Below, piece after piece: positions 36,840 through 48,914 of a DNA stretch of 64,000 nucleotides. Under the pieces are notes generated by a model. That model was given only the letters and a program-made list of their open reading frames with translations. It had not been told where the DNA came from and did not search any database. The position numbers were made by a program, and so were the translations under genes. Position 1 is the stretch's first letter, and the number at the start of each line of letters is the position of its first letter. Source of the stretch: Macrocystis pyrifera (lineage: Eukaryota > Sar > Phaeophyceae > Laminariales > Laminariaceae); NCBI GenBank assembly GCA_031763025.1, contig JASSKH010000014.1:8236563-8300562 (forward strand). The letters are read 5' to 3'.

Positions 36840-38685
36840 AAAAAAGTGCCGTAAAGACGGTCGATAGGGCGGCATGTGGAACAGGGCACGAAAGGACGGC
36901 ACCGCCTGCTGCTGCTGTGGTGGGCTCCTCCGCTGATTGTAGATGAATAATGTGCTGCGATCGTCAGGCAACCAATACAGCAGTAAAATAGGGAAAATAC
37001 GTCATCACCTACTCGAGACTCAGGTCGATTCGATCATATGGGTGAAGTTTTTTTTTTCTATTCATGTTAGGGCCCGTCCAAACAAGCGTTTTCAAGCTAA
37101 AAACGAAAGCTAGAAACAAACGCGAAGATGAGATGGGAAGATAAAGTCGTTCTGGTTGCCCAAAAGGAAAAAATTAGGGTCGAGTAGACCAGCTGCGTTA
37201 TTGTAGCTTCTCGATAAAAAAAAACTTCTGGTTTGTTTTTCAATCGAGACGGCGAAAGCTAAAACGAACAGCGTAAGCGAGAAGAAGCGACACCCATGGC
37301 GACACCCACAGCTACGAACGCCCCGTAGACTATACAGCCAGATAACAGGGAGCAGACAACGAACATGCACTTGGTGCCCGTCATTGCAGCTACCATCACC
37401 GCAGCCAAAACCGTAACCCATGGGGCCGTCCCTATCGAATTGAGTGCTGCTGTTCTGAATAAATTCGTCTGTTTTAGGAAGTGATGCTGTTGTTTGAATA
37501 GGACCCATGCTTCAGCGAGCGTAGATCTCGCGCTTCATCAGCAGAGTATCGTCGACTAGCAGTGTGGGCACACTCCCCTCATCTTTCTTTTTCGAGGGCT
37601 GGCGGCTGCCTCTACCGCAGGTGTTTTTATCATAGTATCATACTGTAGTGAATCAGTGCTGGTGCTCCACCTCGACCGTTGACTCATTTCATTTGGGATT
37701 TTAGCTCTTGTTCTCATGCGTATCCTGCGTTTGTACTCCTTTTTCTTCAAAAAGAGCAAAGTTTGTTTGTCTTCCATGCTTTCGTTCTTCTCCGCTTGGA
37801 CGGGGCCTTAATATTTTCCGTTGCCAATTGCCTACTGTCAACGTGTGACTGGGGCGGTACAGCGGCCCCGTTTGTTAAAAGCGTACGTCCATCAGACTTC
37901 GTACAGTAGCCTTCCTTCCTACGCTACTACAGTAGCTACAATAGGGTCCCCGGATAAAGACAATCTGGAGCCTGTAAGGATAGGCTCGAGACCCCAAACG
38001 GTCCCAAACGGTCCCAAACGGCAAATACCGTACAACTGCTACAAATGTCACTGTTACCATACTGGCCTATGCTAGTGGACACAAAACAAACAATGATCCA
38101 TGAATGTACTCTAGAGTGCAAGTGCACAAGTGTACTTCTTTCTGTGTAATACGTGCTGTACTTTACTACGGCGATGGCGATGTCTGCAATCTTCGTCGTA
38201 CTTCCAATCAAGGTAGCTTACCTTTCTTCTTCAAAATGACTGTACTACTGCTGTATGTACTGTCCTGCTGCACCGCACTGCGCTGCCCAACCCTGACCAA
38301 GGTTTCCCCCTAGAATGTCTTGGTCTGCCAGGAAAATCGAGAGAGCTGCAACCCGTCGCGTAATACTGAAAGGGATTGAACTGCTGGCTCACTCTTTCTC
38401 TCTTGCCATTTATTTTCTCCGCGCTACTTTGCTCTCTCCCTCCTACAGGATAAAATCGTAACTAAGATCCGGGTCAGACAGCAGGCTATGAATATCCTCC
38501 CCCTCTTTGCCATTACGGTTCTTGCCTTCATTTGTATCGCGAGAAGACTTTATTCAACCATTTCTTCCCTCGTCGACTCACGTCTGATTGCGACTATGAA
38601 TACTCAACGCTAAGCGCTCTCAGGCTGTTTCCTATGCGGATCAGATTTTGGGCTTCAGATTTGGACCCGATCGCATTTTCAGCTG
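36840..38685. other. no gene recognised
   Basis: Intergenic DNA. Near 37073 a GGGCCCGTCCAAACA motif resembles the terminal repeat of the TIR element at 39312. Three back-to-back CCCAAACGGT units lie near 37993-38020. Overlapping short open frames have no domain. Confidence 0.45.
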
Positions 38686-38689
38686 TGAA

Positions 38690-39310
38690 GTTCGCAAATC
38701 TAAACAGTCTTCCTATGCTGAAAAATCATATTTATTGTGGGTGCAGATATTCGAGCACACGCCGAGACCAACTGCTATTGTTGTCGTCTGGCGCCGCGAA
38801 GAGACGAGCCGAGTGCGCTGCACTGCGTGTAGGGCCCAAGCGTCCGAGCCCACGCTGACTGCCCCCAGTCTGGCGGCGAAGAGACGTGCCGAGTGCGCTA
38901 GAGTCAACCTGTCTTGGTATTTCGTATTTTGACACAACGTGACTGCATGTTGCCGCTCCTGTTGCTGCAGCAGTCTACGAGTACGTATCCACGGAGAGGT
39001 GCACGCGAGTGCGCTTCTCTTGGTCTCTAGGTCCAACCGAGCCCGCGCCAGCCGACTGTAGTCTGGCCCGGAGAGACGCGCCGACGTTGCGTCGCGCGCG
39101 ACGCAACGTCGCCATACAGCTGTCACAATCCAACTCATCGATCGTTCTGCTACTGCTTGCTGTCGTGGATAACATCTTGAATCTAAAGACCATGCCATTT
39201 TTCGATTATAAAATATGATGGCCCAAGTCCTCGCCAAAATCTGACGATTTGGGCCATCGGATTCTCAACTCGAAAAAAATCCGGGCAGATTTTGCATATT
39301 CGGACTGCAT
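38690..39310 (+). repeat. dispersed repeat family C, copy 1
   Basis: About 620 bp, collinear with 51705-52355: TCTGGCGCCGCGAAGAGACG, GTAGGGCCCAAGCGTCCGAG, TCTGGCGGCGAAGAGACGTG, GTCTACGAGTACGTATCCAC, CCAACTCATCGA and TTTTGCATATTCGGACTGCAT. It has no intact frame. This copy holds a 30-bp perfect palindrome at 39082-39111. Confidence 0.8.
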
Positions 39311-39311
39311 A

Positions 39312-40078
39312 AGGGCGTGTCCAAACAGAATCGAAAATCGAAATCGAAATGATAATAAGCAAGGCGCCGATTGGTCCCTAGCCCAAACATGTTACGCTTC
39401 GTTTTTTAGGTTCCGAGAAAATGAACGATATACAACCTAATGCCAAAATAAAAAAGTTGACGGCTGAAAATTGAAAAGCAAATCGAAAACACGAACAGCA
39501 GCAATTCAGCCTGTTCTACTGGCCGGCGCAGCCACGTCAAAATATCACATCAGGACCGCCGGACACAGCATTCAACCCACAGCAAGCACGGCAACACAGC
39601 CGCACAGACCCCCTCGTAAACAGCCAGCAGGCGAACCACAACACCAGTCCCGACGTTCTCGGGCTTTTGTTTCCCGGCGTTCGAGCCAAAGCGAACATAG
39701 TTCAAGGAAAATTCAGGATAATGCCCGCGAGAACGTTGTTCGAATTTCGTTCTCAAGTATAATTTCAAGTTTGATCCCGGGGCGTCAACGTTGGACGCGC
39801 CACCCAGTTCCATGGGAGGCCCAACGACGTCCCGGGATCGAGATGTCGTCGCGTTAGCCTGCTTCTGGGGTGGATCTGTGTCGCCGAGCGCTAGATTGTC
39901 GGCATGTGTGCACAGTTATGAACGGCCCGTAGGTTGTGCTCTCCGTTGTTTTCCGCCTGGTTTTCTATTTTCACTTTTTTTTTCGATTCTGCTTGGACAC
40001 CTCGTCTGAAAAACTCTCGAAAACGAAAGCATTTCGATTTTCGACTTCGATTTTTTAATCTGGTTGGACACGCCCCAA
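39312..40078. mobile_element. non-autonomous DNA transposon with terminal inverted repeats
   Basis: Left end GGGCGTGTCCAAACAGA and right end (reverse complement) GGGCGTGTCCAACCAGA are followed by matching TCGAAAATCGAA-type arms of about 40 bases. The flanking trinucleotides are TAA and CAA, which would fit a decayed TWA target duplication as in PIF/Harbinger elements. The 767-bp interior has a 128-codon plus-strand frame with no transposase motif. Confidence 0.65.
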
Positions 40079-40089
40079 GGCCATTTCTT

Positions 40090-40567
40090 ATGCCGTCGGC
40101 TTTGCAGTCGGATGAAAAACAACTTTCAGCACGTTCGCATGAGCTTTTGCCCCGGAACTGTTGGAAATTGTTCTTCCTCGCCTCAGAATGTGTCGGACTT
40201 CTCTCCAGGATCTATCTGAGGGTGTTTCCCGCTTCTCTAGGCACCTAGATACAGGAAATTGCCGTCCGCACTTCGTCGATCCAACTGGGCCAAACACGAT
40301 CCAAACGCCCGATCGGATCGAAAAAAACGTATTTTTCGATCCGATCCCCGGTCGCAATCATATTCACCTCAATTGGATCGAAAAACTGCCGACGATGATT
40401 TCTTGCAACCGGGCCCCTCGAGAAACGGAAAACACCCCCTGATAAATCTTGGAGGGAACTCCGACACATTCTGAGGCGAGAAAGACCAATTTTCAACATT
40501 TCCGAGGCAAAAGCTCATGCGAACGTGCTGAAAGGGGCTTTTTTAACTGACTGCGAATAAGACGGCA
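40090..40567. mobile_element. foldback element: near-complete inverted repeat, arms about 220 bp
   Basis: The left arm (from GCCGTCGGCTTTGCAGTC through TTTCAGCACGTTCGCATGAG) is repeated inverted in the right arm (CTCATGCGAACGTGCTGAAA to GACGGC). The centre is near 40328, in CGGATCGAAAAA..TTTTTCGATCCG. Similar peptides read from both strands because of the symmetry, so the open frames are artefacts. The element abuts the TIR element on its left. Confidence 0.8.
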
Positions 40568-40587
40568 AAAGAATTGGCCTAAGCAAA

Positions 40588-40795
40588 AGCTTTCATATTT
40601 GGGATCGATAAATACAAATCTGAAGCTCGCAATCGAACAACATAGGAAACAGCCTCCTCAGCATCTGATGCTTTTTTATTTTGGCAACTAAAGGAATTCT
40701 CACCACGGTGGGATTTGAACTCTCGGAAACAACTCTATTAATAGAAGCATTCGAGGGTATATACCACTGAGCCACCGGGACGACCGGCCATACGA
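40588..40795 (-). repeat. tRNA-like SINE (family D)
   Basis: On the minus strand: GTCCCGGTGGCTCAGTGGTA (A-box-like) and GAGTTCAAATCCCACC (B-box-like), followed by an unrelated tail ending AGCTTCAGATTTGTATTT. The tail is shared with 52365-52480. The anticodon region carries the decamer CTATTAATAG. Stem pairing is too poor for a working tRNA. Confidence 0.55.
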
Positions 40796-40799
40796 GTAC

Positions 40800-42685
40800 G
40801 CGTCCCCAATTGCGAATCGATTCTCCAAGAAGCCCATGTGGCGTTTTTAAAGAAGCACATAGGCAGGGTCCACTAAGGGACCATGTCACTTAAAGTGGGA
40901 ATAAACGGTGCGGAGAAATTTAAGGTCCGTTTTTTATTTAATGCACACCCTGGCATCGACTTTCCTTGTGGCAGTGGGGCACCCACTACAGCATCGATTT
41001 GCTGTGGAGTTCGTAGTGTGCAATATGATTTAGAACATCTTGTCGAATATGGACCAATTAAACTCCAACGAACTGTGTACAGGGGTACAGAGTACAACGG
41101 TAGCGGAGAAATTGCCGTTTCCTCATCGTGTCTGGTGTGCTGTACGGGCGTAACAGGCACGAAGTACTATTTAATAGTGCTGTACGGTATACAGGACAAG
41201 TGGAATCTAGTATCTCAAACCACTTTTTGGACAGAGATTCATGCGCATTTCGCTGCTTATTTCTACAACTGATACCAGGCATATACCGGAAAGTGCGCTC
41301 AACAAGCAATTGCATCCCAGGATAGACGAAGACCTGACGATATCGCCGAACCGAAGGTGGAACAAAGGGACTTCTTGGAGAAGGAAAATCATCATTATTG
41401 TATCTGGTATAAATAGACCTATGATGATCCTCAGGCTGATCCGATCCGTTTTGGGTCGGCGGATCTCTCCCGCCTCTGACCGTCTTTTCGCGCGGTTTCT
41501 TCACCGGGGCGTGCCCCCTCCACGGCTGAAACGCCCGGCGTCGGAGGATCCACCCGCTCAGCGCCGTAGTGCCTGCGCGAAGCCTTGACGTTGAGATGTC
41601 CGAAGGAATCTCCGAAAATCCCTGCCCTGTCACTGTTTTGGCCCATGGTCTCTCGACAGGGTGTATGCATTCGCGTGGTTCTTTCCGGCACATCCTCTCC
41701 GACCTCCCACCCATGGAGAGGGTCAGCGGCCGGCGTTACCCGGCCGGCGTCGCCATTGTGGGGGCCTGCGCGGGTGGCTGTATCTGGGACATCGATGGAA
41801 CGCCCAGATAGCACACGCCACCCAGGCTTAGTTGAGAACTGTCATCCATAAAAAGTATGCCGGGATATATCAGAGAGATGTCGCGTGTCACCTTCAACCA
41901 GCAGCAACAACTATGACGGCCAGCAGCACTTTTGGTGTGTACTATCGTACAGCGGCAGCTGCAGTGGAGCTGTATTACGTGGATGCGGACATGTACAGCT
42001 GCAGCAGTACTGCTGCTACAGCAGCTACTACTGTGACGGCACCTTTCTATGGAGCTGCGCTGTCGGTCATCGCGTACTCCCTGAGTTAGGAGTTAATTAC
42101 GCCGCCTTCTACCGCAGGATTCCGCCGCTTTTCGGTTAATCGGCAAGTAACCGTCAGCATTCTGCCGCCTTTTAATGTCTCAATCTGCTGTTATTATGAA
42201 GACATACAAAAACTTCATCTCACACTTCTCAGAGTGGAGTGCGGAGGGCACACTCTCAATCTCTTGGCATCGAGTCTCAGCCTCCTCCTACTCCTCTACT
42301 TTATACTCCCTTCACGCGAGTCTGCGACCGGCGCCCGTCCAGGCCGCCGGCGTAGCTCCTTGCAAAACAATAATGGCATGTAGGATCGTACGATCGTACG
42401 AGTATGTGTGTTCTTCACATTAAACCGTTCTTTTTACCCGCCGACATCCAGCACAGCAGTCAGTGTCCGTGCCGATTCTTCAATCCTGGAGAGTTACAAG
42501 TTCTGTGGTCACAAAACTACGCCACAGAGATACTACATTGTTCCGCAGTAAGCAGAGTAAACAACGCAGTGCCATGTCATTATACTGGATACGACACGCA
42601 CGACATACACGTTCTATGAAAGAGAGATAATAGCAAAAAAAACAGAAAGCAAAGAATCCAATCAAAGATGAAAAGGAAAAGGAAA
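40800..42685. other. no certain gene; GC-rich block and CAG-rich block
   Basis: A GC-rich region at 41440-41810 is open on both strands without a domain. A CAG/GCAGCTG-rich region lies at 41890-42060. GATCGTACGATCGTAC, a short palindrome, lies near 42382. Confidence 0.45.
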
Positions 42686-42689
42686 AATA

Positions 42690-45665
42690 AAAGAAAAATA
42701 TGTCGTGCCTCCCCTTCACGACATATGGCAGAGACTTAAGAAAGGGTGGCGTGGTCAGCGCAAAGTCAGCGCTGGAAGCCAATGACTCGCAAGAGGACTT
42801 GGTGGTGAGCCGTTCGAAGCTTGAAGTGTTCCGCTCTGAGGCTCCACGTCACACACCCGTACAGCAGCGTCTCAATCACCTCCGCCTTCAGCATTCGAAT
42901 TTTCAGGCTAAGCGGGGCGGTCGTCCCATCACACAACACCGGGCCGAACCGTTAAAGGCATGCCCGCATGAGACGGATCCGCCGGTCAATTTCGCGCGAG
43001 AGGTCAGCGTTTTCGTGGATAATGCCGCCCAGGTATAGTAACTGTGGGCCGTCTGTTTATACCTCTGGCCTGCTGCTTCGATGACGGGCGGTGGGGCGAG
43101 GGTTGTCTGGTCTGGTGTTCGTAGAAACATTGTCTCCGTCTTCTTTTCCGATACCGTGAGGCCTGCTGCTTCGAAGACAGTCACGATGACTGTCAGATGA
43201 CTGTCATCATTTTCGCGAGCCCTTAAGCCGACTTCGAGACAATTCCTGCGTCATCGGCGTACAACATGCCCCATACAGTCCTTCGCAAGCACGCCAACGG
43301 CTCCTGCTCCTCTGTTCCGATTACTCCAGCATCATTGAGTTGAACCAAATCCCTGACGATGGCTTCGTCATTGCTGAAGCTTACCAACACGACGTGTAAC
43401 GCAGAAGCGAAGAACACGTTGAGCGGTAGCGGTGATAGCACGCAGCCTTGTCGCAGCCCCTGCGTGACTTCAAACTATTCTGAGTGCTCGCCGTCGTCCG
43501 TACGCACGCGAGCCCGCATGCCGTCGTGGAAATTGCCGATAATTGTAAGCAGCTTGGTTGGTACACCAGAGCGTGTGAGTACCTTCCACAGACACACGAC
43601 ACGAAATCGCGAATGTGGAAGTGTGGTGAGCTTAAGCTTCATTTTTACCAATCCGCCGGAGGATAAAAAAAATAAAAAAAAAATCCACAGCAGCTCTCGG
43701 TCGACAGAGTCGTACGCTTTCTGTAGATCGATAAAGCACATGTACAGGGGATTTTGCTCTGTCGTCCGAGCTCTTGCAACCGGCGCACGACGAACAACAT
43801 ATCAATCGTTGATCGTGCGGGGCGGAAGCCGCACTGTTCCTCAGTAATCCCTCGGTCTCGCTGTAGTTGCTAAAGCGGTACGCGACGATTTTCAACAAAA
43901 CTTTGCCTGCGTGGGCAGCAATCGAAATCTCTCTGCAGTTGTTGCAATCAGTTCGGTCCTTCCTTTTGTGAAGGGCCTTCATCCCTTTTGTGAAGGGCCT
44001 TCATCGCATCTTTCCATTGCTGGGGGACTTCTCCTCTTACCCAAACATTGACAAGGATGTTGTGAAAGCACTGGCGAATGCTGGGTGGTCGATTTTAGGA
44101 GTTCGGCCTGGAGGCCATCTGACCCAACAGCATTCCAATTCGACATGCCCTTGAGTGCTTTCGTCATCTCGTCCATGGATGGTTCATCTCCGAGCGACAG
44201 TTTAGCGGTCGCGGTGGCAAGAGGTCGATGATCGTGGGATCGAGTTTCAGCGATTTCGTGTTCAAGTGTTTGTGGTAGAACCCCGCCCATCGTTCACGAA
44301 TTCGCACTTTATCCCGCAACGGCGTGCCATCCTCGTCCCTAATAAACTGCTCGCTCCTCGATTTAGTGCCTTTCAATCCCACCGTACTTTCCAGGTACTT
44401 GTAAAATTCCCTCTGGTCATTGTTCGCTGGAAGTCGTTCGGTTTCAGCGAGGTACTCTTCGAAGTACGCCTGCAGTCCTGCGGCAATCACCTCCTGCAGG
44501 TTCGCACACGCAGATCTCAGTGTCTTCCACGCGCTTCTATTTCGGAGGTGGGCACGCAAGAATTGTCGTGCATCCTCCCTCACTGTCCATGCTCGTATGA
44601 AATGCGGCCAAGGTTTCGGCAGACTCACACCATCCATGTCTGTCTGCGGTGGTGACGTGAAGGGGGTGGTATGTCTTTTTCGACCGCATCAGCAATAGCC
44701 GTGATGAAAAACTCAACCATGACAGACGTATTACGGGGCTGGTAATCTGGTTTAGAATGGAAACGACCCTCGCGACTACTCGTTCACGACACTTTTCATC
44801 GGACATGAAAAGCTGCCTGTCGAACTTGCGCTTTTTGTGTTTGTTGGGTGCAAAGTGACCACTGAGTCGGACTTTGATACACAAGGTCTCGTGGTCTCAG
44901 TCGGCCTTAGCTAGGGCAGAAAGAAGGCTGTGGGACGACTTCAGCACCATGTACTCTAGGCCGATGGGCTTGACGGGCTAGGATGTAGTCGATCCGCTCA
45001 CGGTCATTCGGGCTGGTGCCATTGTGTGTATGCGACATTCTACCATTGTGCGTGCTGAAAAACGTGTTGGTGAGAGCTAACTTGCAATTGGTGGCGAACG
45101 GACAGAAGTCGTTTGCCATTATCGTTGCGAACATCACGTCCGTCCATACCTCGTATGCTCCAAGCACTCTACTTTCATCATAACCGCACCCTTCTACGTA
45201 TCCTCTGCCCAGTTCGCGCGTTGGCATCCATCAGTAACAGTACAACAGGCTCTCTTTCGTCGGAATCTGTTCCACCAAGTCCTCCAGCTTCTGCTACAAA
45301 ATACGTTTGTTTCAGTTCGGCGTCCTTGGTACAATCAGTTGGACCATACGCAACGACGAAATTAACTGCCTCGCATTTACCAACCAGCTCAAAGCGCATA
45401 GACATAAGCCGTTCGTCAATAAACTTGTGTGTGTACACAGACATACTGCACAACGATTCCTTGACAGCTAGACCTACTCCGTACAGCCCTTGCCTGGCAG
45501 CTGTTTTCCCTGACCTGAACAAAAAACGCGATACCCTTCCGCACGGAACGACGTGCTGCCGGACCTTCGAGTTTCCTGGGGGCCAGTGAAGTCACAGCCG
45601 AACTGCTGGCCCTTCTTCGCTTTTAGCAATACAGTAGCCCATGATTCATTTGACTCCGAGATCAT
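42690..45665 (-). mobile_element. decayed LINE (non-LTR retrotransposon): AP endonuclease plus reverse transcriptase
   Basis: Minus-strand coding relic split by frameshifts. From its 5' side: endonuclease motifs VVAYGPTD, LLMDANARTG and RERIDYILAR (about 45400-44960); a linker with WAGFYHKHLN; reverse-transcriptase motif A FIDLQKAYDSVDR (about 43740-43700), motif B VTQGLRQGCVLSPL (about 43470-43430) and the catalytic LYADDAG (about 43268-43248); then a C-terminal region with VTWSLRAEHFKLRTAHHQVL. An in-frame A/T-rich insertion of about 30 codons (43600-43695) separates motif A from the next block. No poly(A) tail or target duplication was found. It is not functional as it stands, because several frame changes are needed. 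Related intact LINEs could mobilise the SINEs in this window. Confidence 0.9.
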
Positions 45666-45689
45666 TTTTACTCCATAATAGGTGAAAAG

Positions 45690-45770
45690 GTTTTACATGT
45701 GTCTCCCTTTTCAACTTGCGACACCCCCCGGACTTCACGCCACCCACATCCCGAAGAGGCGCCTTGTAAA
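45690..45770 (+). repeat. family F repeat copy
   Basis: TTTCAACTTGCGACACCCCC, CCCACATCCCGAAGAGG; matches 31245-31305 and 32020-32130. Confidence 0.6.
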
Positions 45771-46244
45771 ATTCTACGATATGTTTTGCATTTTATTGCT
45801 GATACGGCAGTATTGCGGTATGCTGGCGGGCATCGAGAGACCCACACGGGTGTAGGGGCATGAAGAAGCCCACCCGGTTCAGTACGGTAATCGATACGCT
45901 AAACAAGTAATTACTGATTTGAGTGCATACCGGATACCGCGGGTGTACTATAGTTATTTTACGCCACACCCCTCCAGTTTGAGTCCCAGACAAGGGGGAG
46001 GTTACTAAAATGAAGTTAAAAGCAAGTAAAAAAAAAAAAACTTGTTTTAGTTAATTTCTGACAAAAATCCCAACCCGCTAGTTTGTTTTCAATTCCGACA
46101 TGGTGGCGAGTGTGGCTCCGTTTTACCTTTTTTTCGTACACCCCTGGATACCGGTACCCAGCACGAAAAAAAACAATGGTTCGTAACTGAGTACCGGCAC
46201 CGTGCACCTGTATATGCTCTTTGTGTTCGTCCTTTTCACTCTTG

Positions 46245-47198
46245 CAGAAAATAGGGCAGAAAGAGATCGGTGTCAAGACAGGCGGCAAAGAAAAATGACG
46301 CATCACTGCCGTGCTGGCGGTCAGGGCTGAAGGAAGCTCCCGCCCCTGCTCATCTTCAAGGGGATGCCCACAGTCAAGGGGAAAGCTCCAGCGCCCAACA
46401 GTATCGAACGAGAGTTCTCCGCTTACAATGACAAGAAGGGCGCCTCGTACCCTCGAGAAGTTGTGTACGCCGTGGACCCCAAAGCGTGGCACACGCAGCG
46501 GGTGTTCGACGACGTCTGGATGCCCAACGTGTGGAACCAGCGTCGAGCGCGGTTGGGGTCCCTGAGTCGCTTCCGTCAGCCCAACACGCTGCTGGTGTGG
46601 TACGACTATACTGTCCACAAGACGGCTGCATGCAAGGAGGCGATGGCGAAGTCTAACACCGCCTTTTTCCTCATCCCCGGAGGGCTGACTCCGAAGGTCC
46701 AGCCTTGCGACGGGCTTGTCAACAAGCTGTTCAAGTCCAACATGACAGCCATTTACGATCAGCACATGCCTTCTCCCGGCATCAAGCGCGACGACCGCGG
46801 CTACCCGGAGCCCCCCTCAAGGGGGCTCTACTGGTGCAGTGGGTGAAGAGAGCTTGGTACAAGATTGATGGCAACGTCGTCCGTTCAAGCTGGGAGGAGG
46901 CTGGCCTGCTTCTTCCCCTCGACGGCCCGGGAGACAAGGCGTGGGCCAGAAAGGAGTTCAACTCGGACGGCCAAGGAAACCGTTGGCCGCGGATTCCGGG
47001 GAGGGAGAGGATCGAGCGGAGGTTAACTTGCTTGAGGTGTTTGACATCAACGACGACGACACGGGCGCGGTCGCGGAGGGTCAGGAGGACCGCGATGTTG
47101 AAGAAGTGGGATGGGGCGGGGGATCGGGAGGCGGGGATGGATCCAACGAGGATGCTGCCGGGGGGGCTCACGAGCCAGCTGCTGTTGATTTGACCTGA
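46245..47198 (+). pseudogene. decayed pogo/Tigger-type DDE transposase
   Basis: The reading frame is broken at least four times (a stop near 46297, frameshifts near 46330, 46812 and 46950). Pieces in order: KTGGKEK and RITAVLAVRAEG, KLPPLLIFKG, VVYAVDPKAWHTQ, LLVWYDYTVHKT (second catalytic Asp), FFLIPGGLTPKVQPCDGLVNK (third Asp) and a helix VQWVKRAWYKIDGNVV. It ends in a disordered acidic tail (VFDINDDDTGAVAEG) with stop at 47196-47198. This is the second half of a DDE_1 domain; the N-terminal HTH/CENP-B part and first Asp are missing. The block is much more GC-rich than its surroundings. A long antisense open frame (46016-46765) is a shadow. Confidence 0.85.
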
Positions 47199-47214
47199 CG
47201 TTGCTGCTGCATAT

Positions 47215-47725
47215 AAATAAGTTCATGTGGGCGTGTTTTTCTGTACTCGGTGGTAGTGCTTGTAACGCCTGATTGAGTCAACTGCTGCAATCCGAAACGA
47301 CTCGGTGCTCGTACCGGTATCCCAGTACGCGATACAGGTATGGTATGCACGGTATGGTATGCGTGTGGGAGTGTTTTGTTTGTCCGGTGATGTGCTTGTA
47401 GCGCCTGGTTGGGTCAAGTGTTGCCATCCATAACGACATGGTACAGGTGCGGTATGTGTATGACATGAGTGCGTGTGTGCGTGTTTTATTATCCGGTGGT
47501 ATTGATAGTGCTTGTAGCGTCTGGTTGGGTCAACTGTTGCCTTCCATAACGACATGGTGCACGTTACCTATTAAATTAGTACCTGTTGCGCGTTACCGGC
47601 GGTACGAGATGTATGGTATGAGTGCGTGTGCGCGTGGTTAGTATCTGGTGGTACTGCTTGTAACGCCTGGCGGGGTCAACTGCTGTTGTGGTCCATAACG
47701 TCATCGTTGGTGCACGTAACCCAGC
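47215..47725 (+). repeat. tandem repeat, about four units of 115-150 bp
   Basis: Units share GTGCTTGTAACGCCTGG, GTTGGGTCAACTG and TCCATAACGACATGGT, with the GCTTGTA core near 47260, 47394, 47509 and 47658. Unit length varies. It begins right after the transposase relic stop codon. Confidence 0.75.
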
Positions 47726-48430
47726 TCCCGTTACCGGCGGCACGGTATGATGATATCTGGTTCGGTCGAGCGTCAACAAGAAATTTTATTTGTGCAGTCG
47801 CTCATGAAATCAGCGGATTACCGTACAATACGTAAAATACGGTATTCGGCAAATCTCTGCAGATGTTGTGAATGAGTACCGGTAGGCTTGAAAAGTTGAA
47901 AAGTCCATGGGTGATGCCGGTACCGGTACCTTTATGATGTCATATATCTGTACACGGTAAGATTCAGTGTACCGTACCGGCAATACCGATAATCTTGTTT
48001 GCGTTCCGTTCTTTTCCGCGTTTGTTATCGCTGTATTTGCCCCTCGTTTTCACTTGTTCAGTGTTTTTCTCTTTCGTATTGTATTGATTTTTCAGCGATA
48101 ATACCGGTTTGACTTCGTGTACAACAAACAAGCGCGCACTGCTGTTGTGATATTAATGGTACATTTAACGGTATTGTTGTGCTGGGTGTGCGCTAGAAAA
48201 AAGGTTTCACATCAAGATGGCGACAGTCAGATTTCCGGCGGGACAAGGCCTGTGAGGGGCGACCCTTGGGGTTTCATCATTGAGTACCTGTATCGTACCG
48301 GTACCGGTAACCGTTTTCCGGTATCGTAGCAAGACGGGGATTTTTGCTGTTATCCCCGGGTTTCAAGCGTGTGCCTTACCATCACCGGCAATACGTGAGA
48401 ATGGAAAACAAACTGGTTTTAGAGCAAAGC
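47726..48430. other. no gene; GGTACCGGTACC-rich DNA
   Basis: Rich in short GGTACC / ACCGGTACCG palindromes (for example 47919-47933 and 48295-48310). No recognisable coding region. Confidence 0.5.
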
Positions 48431-48760
48431 CTCTCATGTACTATTAATAGCACACCCCTTGCTAACACCCCCCTTTGTTATCACCCCCCCTACATTCTGG
48501 CCGGGGTCTGTTCACACTCACTGCATACGTAGCAATCATTGATATACCGTCATCACATCCTCTCATTACCACACCCCCTGAATCTGGCCGGGGTCTGTTA
48601 ACTCTCCTTATCAACTAATAATACCGTTAGCACACCCCATCGTTATAGCAACCCCTCGTTACCACACCCCCTAGCTGCGGGGCTCTCGTGCATGGTGTTT
48701 ATCAACGGGTATGCGCTAGATAGCACACATCCCCACAACAGCACACCCGGTGATAATATT
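48431..48760 (+). repeat. degenerate CACACCCC-type tandem repeat
   Basis: TTACCACACCCC-like units recur about every 20-90 bases, and CTGGCCGGGGTCTGTT occurs twice (about 48499 and 48583). Confidence 0.6.
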
Positions 48761-48914
48761 TTTAAATGTCAAAATGTTATCACCAGGGTGTGCTTGTATG
48801 GGTACCACACGGAGATACAGCAGCATTGATACGTATTAATAGTACTCGTATGGAACTTACAAATATACCTGTACCTTATTTTATATGTAGCTTTTGGTAT
48901 GGAAACTAAAGCAC

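Noticed and set aside
40161..40499. Similar 80-93 codon frames on both strands
   Set aside because: Similarity is caused by the inverted-repeat symmetry of the foldback element, not by two genes.
40700..40795. Functional tRNA on the minus strand
   Set aside because: A and B boxes are present but acceptor and T stems do not pair; the sequence continues into a SINE tail found elsewhere.
46016..46765. 249-codon minus-strand open frame
   Set aside because: Antisense of the GC-rich transposase relic, extended by chance into flanking DNA.
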